Origin: Lasiosphaeria ovina
Taxonomy: Eukaryota > Ascomycota > Sordariomycetes > Sordariales > Lasiosphaeriaceae
Length of the DNA stretch: 64,000 nt
Direction: 5' to 3'
NCBI GenBank assembly: GCA_033439765.1
Contig: JAULSN010000004.1
Location: 2,552,001 to 2,616,000, forward strand
Shown here piece by piece: positions 57,103-64,000 of the stretch (its first letter is position 1; every line of letters starts with the position of its first letter). The notes under the pieces were generated by a model that searched no databases, was not told the origin of the DNA, and saw only the letters and a program-made list of their open reading frames with translations. A program made the translations under genes and the position numbers.

Positions 57103-58719
57103 TCACCTCTTCCTGGCCCTGGCCGGCCCTCTGCGAGCCTGTCGCTCTTCGGTTTTGATCTTTGTCGGCGGCGGCCGGGGTTGTGCGAGCGCATCGTCTT
57201 CGTTCGCGGCCGGGACGGACTCGTTGATGGCCACGTCTTCTTCCTTCTTGACGACGCGCTCCTCCGTCTTGGCCACCACGGCAGTGTCATCGTCGCCAGC
57301 CATCGTCTTGACCTCGACTTTAACCTCGACCTTGACAGCCTCCGTCCCGCGCCGCCGCCGGCCCTCGAGGACCTTCTTGCGGTCCGCGGCGCGGCACAGC
57401 CCGCGCAGGCCCAGCTGGCAGTCGCCGCAGCGCCGGCCGACAGGCAGACACACCTTCTGGCCTAGGCCGACGAGCAGCCAGTTGAGCTCCTTCCAGCGGT
57501 CGCGCGGCAGCCACGCCTCGAGGGCCAGCCGCGTCGCCTCGGGCGTCTTGGTCACCGGGTCCTGCCACCCCCAGAGGTTCGTGATGCGGTGCACGTGCAC
57601 GTCGACGCCGATGCCCGTCACCGTGTCCCAGCCGTGCTCGGCGCCCATGCACAGGTGCGCCATCTTGGGGCCGACGCCCGGGAGAGACATCAGCCCTTCG
57701 ACCGTCGGCGGGATGTCGGAGCCGTGCTGGTCGCGCAGGATCACGGCGGCTTGCTTGAGGTATCTTTCGGAGGGGGGGGTTGGTTAGCTTATGTGTGTTT
57801 GCCATGTATGTCACAGGGTTTAGAAGGGTAGGCAAAATAAAATAAAAACAATAAATATGGACAAGAAGGGGGTGCTGGCTGCTCACTTAGTCTTGTTATT
57901 ATGAAACCCGACCTTGCCAATCAATTCATTGAGCACGACGGGGTCGACGGCAAGCATGTTGTCGAGGGTCAGGCCGGGCACGGCGCCGGGCACGCCGGGA
58001 GCGGCGGGCAGCTCGGCCTGCAGGCGGGCCATGGCCTCGGCGTTGACCGTGTCCTTGGTCTGCGAGCTCAGCATGAGGGCCACGAGGGTGTGGAAGCGGC
58101 GGTCGCGCGCGCTCGCTGCCGGGTTCGCCAGCCGCTCGCACCCCATCGTGTCCACGGCCGCGTGCGCCGCCGGCCCCGAAACCCGCATCGCCTTGACCAG
58201 CGCGTACATCTCCTCCCAGTCGGTCGGCGGCTGCACCGTCGCCGCCCCCGTCGCCGCGTCGACCGTCTTGCGCGCGGGCTTGCGCTGGCGCGACTTGGGC
58301 TTGGGTTTGGGTTTGGCGGCGGGCGACTCCTCCTCGAACGCCGACTCGGACCCGGACCCGGACTCGTCGGACTCGCGGTAGAGGGTTTCTTCCGTCTTGA
58401 TCTTGACCGTTTCTGCGTCGAGCTTCTGTTTCTTGATGGCTTTGGCGGCCGGCAGCGATGCGCGCGCGCGCTTCACTACCGTGGCCGTGCGCTTGCGCGC
58501 CGCAGGTGGCGACGGGCTGGACGACTTGATGGCATCTTCAATGTCGGACCCAAAAGTGATGTCGTCGTCGGCTGTGGCGGGCTCGGTGTTGGCCGTGTAC
58601 AAGCCGGCAGCAAGGTTCGTGGTTGAACGCGTCGAGCGGCGCAGCAGCAGCGGTGCGGCTGCTGACGGCGCGTCGTCGAAGAACCTTGACGTCTCTTTTG
58701 CGACGCGTGAGGTTCGCAT
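57103..58719 (-). CDS. Endonuclease III homologue (DNA glycosylase/AP lyase, Ntg/NTH1 type)
   Basis: Two exons on the minus strand, 57887-58719 and 57103-57763, give 497 aa. It removes oxidised pyrimidines and cuts the abasic site in base-excision repair. The HhH-GPD core begins with [20 protein letters not shown]. The helix-hairpin-helix has the catalytic lysine in [14 protein letters not shown], and the catalytic aspartate is in [14 protein letters not shown] cysteine cluster [12 protein letters not shown]7-C fits the 4Fe-4S site; the last spacing is 7, not 5 as in E. coli Nth. The first 150 residues are basic and disordered with likely nuclear-localisation stretches ([20 protein letters not shown]). 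A long charged tail follows the cluster. Several psi-K-x-E SUMO consensus motifs flank the core. The acceptor is AAAG, weaker than usual; the join [12 protein letters not shown] is family-typical. Confidence 0.93.
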
Positions 58720-59220
58720 GGCTAGGTTGGCGAATTGGCCGAATCTCAGCCTGTGTCACTTATATCATAGACCTGATAAGCCAGCCGCCCCTTTATTTTT
58801 TTATTTTTTTTGGGATTGGGTTGTCGGTTGCGCGGCGAGCTTTTCAGCTCCAGACCCCCTGTTCCTGCCCGGGGAAAGAGCGTGCAGCACTAGGGCCACT
58901 AATTTCACCCCCGAACCAAACCCTCGGGTCGGAGGATCATAACCTCCTCAGTCAGCTCTATGCCAAGATCCATTGAGAACGGCGTCAAGTCATGGAGCCC
59001 CACCTATATCCGAGGGATGCCTTTTATGTAAGCCCCGTAAACGACGTTGGAAATGTTACGGACCACTTCCATCGTTTTAAATTCTTGGAGAAAATGAAAC
59101 TGCACAACTTTCATCTCCTGTATCGAGTCAAATTCGGCAGGTTCAATAAGGTATGTACAATCATTTTGCTTCTTCTCTGTCACTGCACCAAACGATACAA
59201 ACAAACATTCGACCTTCCAA
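58720..59220. promoter_or_regulatory. Upstream region of endonuclease III
   Basis: 501 bp between the 5' end of the endonuclease III gene and the 3' end of the next minus-strand gene. T-rich runs near 58794-58811. Nothing else is recognised. Confidence 0.5.
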
Positions 59221-60563
59221 TCAAGAATTGGTCCTCTTACGCATCTCCAAGTAGTCCATCATCTCTAGCTCATCTGGGTCCTCATTCGTCCACGAGCTGG
59301 CATCCCTGTCCTTTCTCCTCAGGTCTCCCACGGCGTCCGGCACCTTGAGAGTCTACAATACGTAGGTATCTGTTAGCGGCTGTCTCGTGTCAGGATGCGT
59401 GTGGTGGTGCTTTGCCGCCCTTGCTTACCGCAAACTTATCGAGGGCCTCCTTGACCTTTTCGGTAATCTTGCTGCGTTTCTCGTCCGAGGGGATGCCTTC
59501 ATCGGCGTTGAGACTGTCTTGGAACATGAAAAACCTGTAGATGTCCTCGGTGAAGCCGAAGGCGGTCTCGACGTCTTCCTTGAGCTTGCGGGCAATGTAG
59601 CGCTTGGACGCGAGGTCGAGCGTGTACTCGCGGCACTTCTCCATCAGCTGCTCGCTCTCGATGCCATCGTCGTGTACGAGCCGGTCAATCGTGGCGAGCA
59701 CGAACACAGGCTTGGCTGTGGTCTGGGCAAACTGGGCCAGAACGTTGGCCTCCGCCGCGCCCTCCGCCGCAATACTGCCGGCTTCGGCCCGGGCGTCGCT
59801 GAGAGAGATCTCGGATAACACTTTCTGGAAGTTCTCAAACGCCTCTTTCAATATCTTAATCAGACTGTCGATGAGGTCGGCTGACGCCTCGCCTGGAAGA
59901 AAAAGTGTGTTGGGGTCAGTTGGCTGTCGCTTCTCTGCGCCGGACTTCGGTAAGGGTAGTTGACAGAAAGGCATTCACCAGTAAACTCCCCCCCTACAGC
60001 CTCAGCCGCAGCCCGTAGGCCGGTGCACCAATTGATGATGGCCCATATTATTTTGAGGTCCGTCTCGGTTACTTTTCTCTCTCTCACGCACGTCAGCCCA
60101 CGTTGGCCCAGGTTCGGGGCCTCAATATGGGGAGGGAGCGGAAGGGCCGGCCCAGACAGAACTCACAAATCTCGCCAGGAATCAGGCCGAGGGTGGCGAT
60201 GGCGCCCATTGCGATTATGATATTCTTGCCGACCCCGCCCGTGCGCCTGATTGTGTTCTTGAGCTTCTTGTACCTTTCATTCTCCTCGGCGGGGAGCGCG
60301 GCGATGGCCAGTTCCGTGTACTCCCAGATCGACGAGAAGCCATGGTACTTGGCCACGGACGCGAGCGTTTCGTGTGCCCGCCCGTCCTTCCCCTTTTGCG
60401 CGTCGTTCTGCGACAAGATATCGAACTGGTAGTCCGCAATGTGGCCGGCTAGGTGCTTGACGCGCTGCACGCGCTGGGGGTTGTCTTGGGTGCTCGTCGG
60501 TCAGAACAAGAGCAGCCCCATTTCTTGGACGGTGAAAGGCACTTTACCTGGGTGAGAACCCAT
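59221..60563 (-). CDS. Unrecognised helical protein, five exons
   Basis: Five exons on the minus strand: 60548-60563, 60167-60484, 59979-60071, 59429-59892 and 59221-59352, giving 340 aa. All joins keep the frame; four of the five exons hold an open frame that stops soon outside its borders. I do not recognise a family. Features: a charged helical N-terminus (MGSHPDNPQRVQRVKHLAGH), a hydrophobic stretch at about residues 93-109 (GKNIIIAMGAIATLGLIPG), a second moderately hydrophobic one (LKIIWAIINWCTGL), then long amphipathic helices (DLIDSLIKILKEAFENFQKV; KRYIARKLKEDVETAFGFTE) and an acidic end (WTNEDPDELEMMDYLEMRKR). No signal peptide. The third acceptor (AAAAG) is the weakest. It lies in tandem with endonuclease III and the lipase without obvious link. 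Confidence 0.65.
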
Positions 60564-62325
60564 TATTTGTGGCGAGTCTGCGAAGGTGTCAAGAGTTGGC
60601 GGGAGAAGAGATGGGAGTTTGTTTCCTTGCTCCTATTTATACCCGCCCGATGGTTCTGGGATTCTTCCAGACTTCCGGAGCCGCGATGCCAACGCCTCCA
60701 TTGCACAGAGTTTGACTGGCGGGCTATACTGGGTAGTATATGTCCTACCCATATTGTGTCTAGGTAGCCCAAGTCCTCACATCAGCCTGCTATTGTCACA
60801 CACAAACACATTGCTCTAGCCTGGCTAGCAGGTGATACTAGGTAGTGTATGTGCTAGCTATTCTGTGTCTATGGGCATCTGGGTAGTAAGTGTAGTATTT
60901 GTGTTGTGTCGGTGGCGTGGTCTGGGTTCTTGAATCACTCAGTAAATCAGCCAGCTATTATCAACCTCTTCTTTCAGGCCACCCTCAGGTCGTGTGCAGC
61001 TTTCATAAAAGGGTTATATTGTTTTCAGAATTAGTCGGCAACTTTGGAATATCTAGTGTTATGGTATATCCTGCCCCCCCTCCCTACCCCCCTCTTATTT
61101 TGGAACGGAAAACACGGGCAACGACTAGAGCGTCGGATTAGGCCTCGGCGACCTCTTCTATCCCAACAACCCCCATCGCCGGGACCGCGCCTCCCAGCTC
61201 TAGCTAGATTACCGCCATGACATAGACGAGGCACAGTAGTAAGACTACTCCCTCCATATCCGGCATCACCGTTCCTTTGGTGGATGCTTGTGGATGCTGA
61301 CCCAATCCTATCCACCTCATCCGGCGACGAGAATGTGGTACGCGTAACGGAGCTCATGTTTGGGGACTTCTGCAGGACAATCAGCTGAGGGACTGGGGCA
61401 ACTTCAAAGTTGCGTACGTTCATTACTGACACCCCCCCCCCATCTCGCTGTGTTTGTTCTGCTGCTGTATTCCGGGACATAGGCTGGCCCGTCCGTCTCA
61501 CACAGTCCGAGTGCCAACAGCGACATGTTGTGATTTGGTCCTGACAGTCTTGGGCATCGGGGTAGTAGGGGGGTGATGTGTCACCGGAATGGTTTTGAGA
61601 AATGACTGCAGAAGCAGTTCGAAGAAGATAGAGAGCGAGTCGTGGGCTTTTCAGTTCACGAGGTAAGCCAGAGCCGGCAAGCACATCACCAAGATATGCA
61701 ATCTCGTGCACACGTTGACACATTAACTCCAGGGGCTTCAGGAACTGGACAACCGAAGACGCCCCTGAAGAGCATGCTTCCACTTTATCCTATCAAAACC
61801 ACGAGTTATATCAGAGAGCCAGAACCATGTCCTAATTGTACTGGGATAGCCTACAGCCACTACAGCATACAGCATATATATGTAGGCAGCAGGTATCTGT
61901 TTTGTCTAACTGGTGCAGCGGTAGCTCACGACACTAATTCCCATCACCATATACCACAACAATAAAATCCTCTGGTAAGTCCACTTGAGAGAGCGTGCCT
62001 CAAATAAATTCCATGATATTTACTAATTAACGCCCCTATCTAGTACCCGACAACAACAACAACAACAACAACAAGTCGTCTAATCCACCCATCTAGAGTA
62101 ACCAACCTCCAGCCCAAACCTCTATGCTATGCTATGCAGCGCCCTCCGGTGTATTTGTAAACCCCAAAATCTAGGTAGGCAAATTTCCCACGCGCAAAAC
62201 CAAACACCTTCCGCCATGGGGTATATATCGCTCCTGTATCCAGTCCTCCCAAACACCAACACCAACACCAAACGGAAAAGACTTTTAACGCCCCCCTCCC
62301 AAAAAAAAAACCAAAAAAAAACCAA
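60564..62325. other. Intergenic region, no gene seen
   Basis: 1.76 kb between two minus-strand genes. A (CAA)n tract lies at 62051-62075. The 250-codon minus frame over 61031-61783 has no recognisable domain and I do not support it. Confidence 0.5.
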
Positions 62326-63844
62326 TCAGAGCAAAAACTCCTCGTCGACCCAGTGCCTGAGCACAATCTTGCCCTCGCTCCACGAGTCCTTGTCCTTCCT
62401 GACAATAATGGCGGCGTGGCTCTGGCGGTGCTTGTGGACCCAGACGGGGTACTTGCGCCAGCCGAGGGCGTCGAGGGCCTTGATGGCCTCGAACTGGTAA
62501 GGGGCCAGGGCGAGCGTGGGCTGGGTGGGGAGCGACTGTCTGCGCTCGAGGGCGAGGATGTCGCGGCCGGCGGCGCCCCGCTGCTTGCCGTCTTCGCTTT
62601 CCGCTTTGGTGGCGGATTGAGACGACGACGGCGGCGGTGGTGGTAGCTCGTCAGACGATAATACCGCGTCGCCGTTCTCTGATGATGATGATGATGACGA
62701 CGGAGACGAGGAAGAGGCGCGCAGGTATTCCTGGCCTTGGGCGCTGTTGAGGTTCTCGTAGGCGCCCTCGACGGCGCTGCGGATCTCCTTCATCCACAGG
62801 TCGACGCGGTACGTCTCCGTGTTGATGCCGGCGCGGCCCTGCTCGTGCAGGCGGATGCGGCGCGCGCTCGACAGGGTCTGGTAGCCCGAGTTGGTGAAGA
62901 AGGCGACGAGGAAGATGGGCACGAAGACGCCGAGGGCGAGCACGATGCCGAGCTGCTCGAGGCGCTCGCGCAGGCGCGCCGCGAGCGAGGCCTTCTTCTT
63001 CTTGGACTGGCCGCCGCTCTCTCCGTCCTCCTCCTCCGAAGACGGCAAGGCGACCGGGTCCAGCGGGTCGAGGACCACGTTCTCGTAGCCGCTGACGAAG
63101 TTGACGCGGATCTTGGACATGTCCGTGTAGGGGTCCGTCTTGGCGATCATGGTGGTGAAGTAGGGGGCGCTGCGGTCGTTGGTGGCGTTGGCGTACAGCG
63201 TGTGACGCCGGAACAGCGCCAGCCCGCTCATGAAGATGGACGTCGGGTCGGCCAGCACCGCCAGCAGCGGCTTGCCCGTGTCGCGGAACGTGTCGATGCC
63301 GAACAGCTGGCGGCCCGACATGGCGAGCGTGCGCGCGCCCAGCACGTTGAACAGGCGGTTCCCGAACCCGCGGCGCGGCGTGTGCACGCCCAGGAACGGG
63401 CTCGCAAAGGCAGTGAAGTTCTGGCAACTGGCTGTCAGCGCTTGAATCATTAGAGGAAGAGGGGGGAAAACGCACCATGCATTCGAACTTGTCGAGCAGG
63501 CCGCGGGCAAACAGCAGGCCAATGGCATAGCGGGCGACGAGGCCGCCGAGCGAGTAGCCGACGAAGCTGAGCTTTTTTATCTTGCCGCCGGCTCGCTCAA
63601 TGAGCTGCAGCTCCTCCTCGATCTCGCGGCACACGCGCTCGCCGCCGAGCTCGATGCCGTCGTAGGTGAAGGAGCCGCTGTTGCGCTTGGCGACGAGAAT
63701 GTGCACCTTGTCGCGCGGGTGCTTCTCGCGCAGCGTCTTGGCCACGTACGTCAGGTGGTTCGGGTTTCCCCAGAGCCCGTGGACCAGCACGCAGAGGTGG
63801 TCAGCTTCCGCCGTGCCGCCGCTGTAATCCGCTGCCGTTGTCAT
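62326..63844 (-). CDS. DUF676 lipase/serine esterase with membrane helix (Rog1-like)
   Basis: Two exons on the minus strand, 63476-63844 and 62326-63420, give 487 aa. The alpha/beta-hydrolase fold of DUF676 is clear: HLCVLVHGLWGNPNHLTYVA near the start, the nucleophile elbow GYSLGGLVARYAIG (Ser at about residue 99), and FTAFASPFLGVHTP right after the splice. Yeast Rog1 and relatives are monoacylglycerol or phospholipases of this family. A later membrane-spanning stretch (LGIVLALGVFVPIFLVAFF, about 276-295) follows a K/S-rich linker and is typical of the fungal long form, so it is probably anchored to an internal membrane. A serine-rich and proline-rich insert precedes the C-terminal HKHRQSHAAIIVRK and VLRHWVDEEFLL, the conserved end of this subfamily. 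The intron is 55 bp (GTGCGT...CAG). Confidence 0.92.
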
Positions 63845-64000
63845 GGCTGCTCCCTTGATTTAAACTGGTTATTTCAATTCCTTGACCTGGATGGGGTGTT
63901 GGTCGTCGGTTGGGTAGGCCTTGCGAGTGGGGGCAGCAAGGGCGGGCCGGTGGCGATCAGCAGTGTCCTAGTGTAGGTAATATGGAGACCGTTGGGTCAC
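63845..64000. promoter_or_regulatory. Upstream region of the DUF676 lipase
   Basis: Probable 5' untranslated and promoter sequence, cut by the window edge. Confidence 0.5.

Noticed and set aside
61031..61783. 250-codon minus-strand frame in the gap before the lipase
   Set aside because: No known domain, and it ends in a simple G/R stretch; treated as chance.

Overview
This is nuclear DNA of a filamentous ascomycete, most likely a Sordariomycete. Genes are split by short GT-AG introns (about 50-150 bp) with CTAAC/CTAAT-like branch sites. Coding DNA is GC-rich with strong third-position G/C. Pyrimidine-rich microsatellites and TACCTAGGTA-like motifs fill the intergenic DNA, and the protein families are typical of Pezizomycotina. 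Genus and species cannot be fixed from the sequence alone. I see no operon, phage, CRISPR array, rRNA gene or intact transposon.

Layout. 1-3399 is a microsatellite-rich leader. 3400-6471 (+) is a CCCH zinc-finger gene packed with amino-acid repeats. 9013-10626 (+) is COP9 signalosome subunit 3. 11346-11427 (+) is tRNA-Ser(AGA). 13073-15899 (+) is a secreted, probably GPI-anchored GH55 glucanase. 16270-18130 (-) is a bZIP-DUF3425 transcription factor, divergent from an SDR oxidoreductase at 18648-19651 (+). 20435-21043 (+) is a peroxisomal SCP2 lipid carrier. 23027-27003 (+) is an FG nucleoporin with a Ran-binding domain. 28763-29551 (-) is a small PY-motif membrane protein. 32180-35344 (-) is a Boi-type SH3-SAM-PH polarity protein. 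38380-39422 (+) is a dienoyl-CoA isomerase, convergent with TFIIH subunit Tfb5 (39799-40235, -), which is divergent from Nup85 (40920-44296, +). 44965-45035 (-) is tRNA-Gly(GCC). 45851-46379 (-) is a DUF952 protein, divergent from glutathione-dependent formaldehyde dehydrogenase (47635-48908, +). 49689-51125 (+) is a single-pass membrane protein. 54964-55296 (+) is an AN1 zinc-finger protein. 57103-58719 (-) is endonuclease III. 59221-60563 (-) is an unrecognised five-exon gene. 62326-63844 (-) is a DUF676 lipase.

Most genes are unrelated housekeeping functions: nuclear pore (two subunits), DNA repair and transcription (endonuclease III, Tfb5), protein turnover (CSN3), lipid and fatty-acid metabolism (SCP2, dienoyl-CoA isomerase, DUF676 lipase), formaldehyde detoxification, cell wall and polarity. 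The only pair whose arrangement suggests a joint role is the divergent bZIP factor and SDR enzyme.

I found no clear new multi-gene system. The points most worth checking are: a GC-AG intron plus a 105-codon acidic open frame behind the stop of Tfb5, with the stop codon's own AG usable as an in-frame acceptor; a stop-free 114-bp intron in the AN1 gene; an 18-nt micro-exon and extreme repeat content in the CCCH gene; a CSN3 intron built from 24-bp tandem repeats; a three-codon uORF whose stop overlaps the start of the 49.7 kb membrane-protein gene; a two-copy GC-rich element; and the unrecognised helical protein at 59.2-60.6 kb. Exon borders are my reading of splice signals and reading frame, not transcript data.
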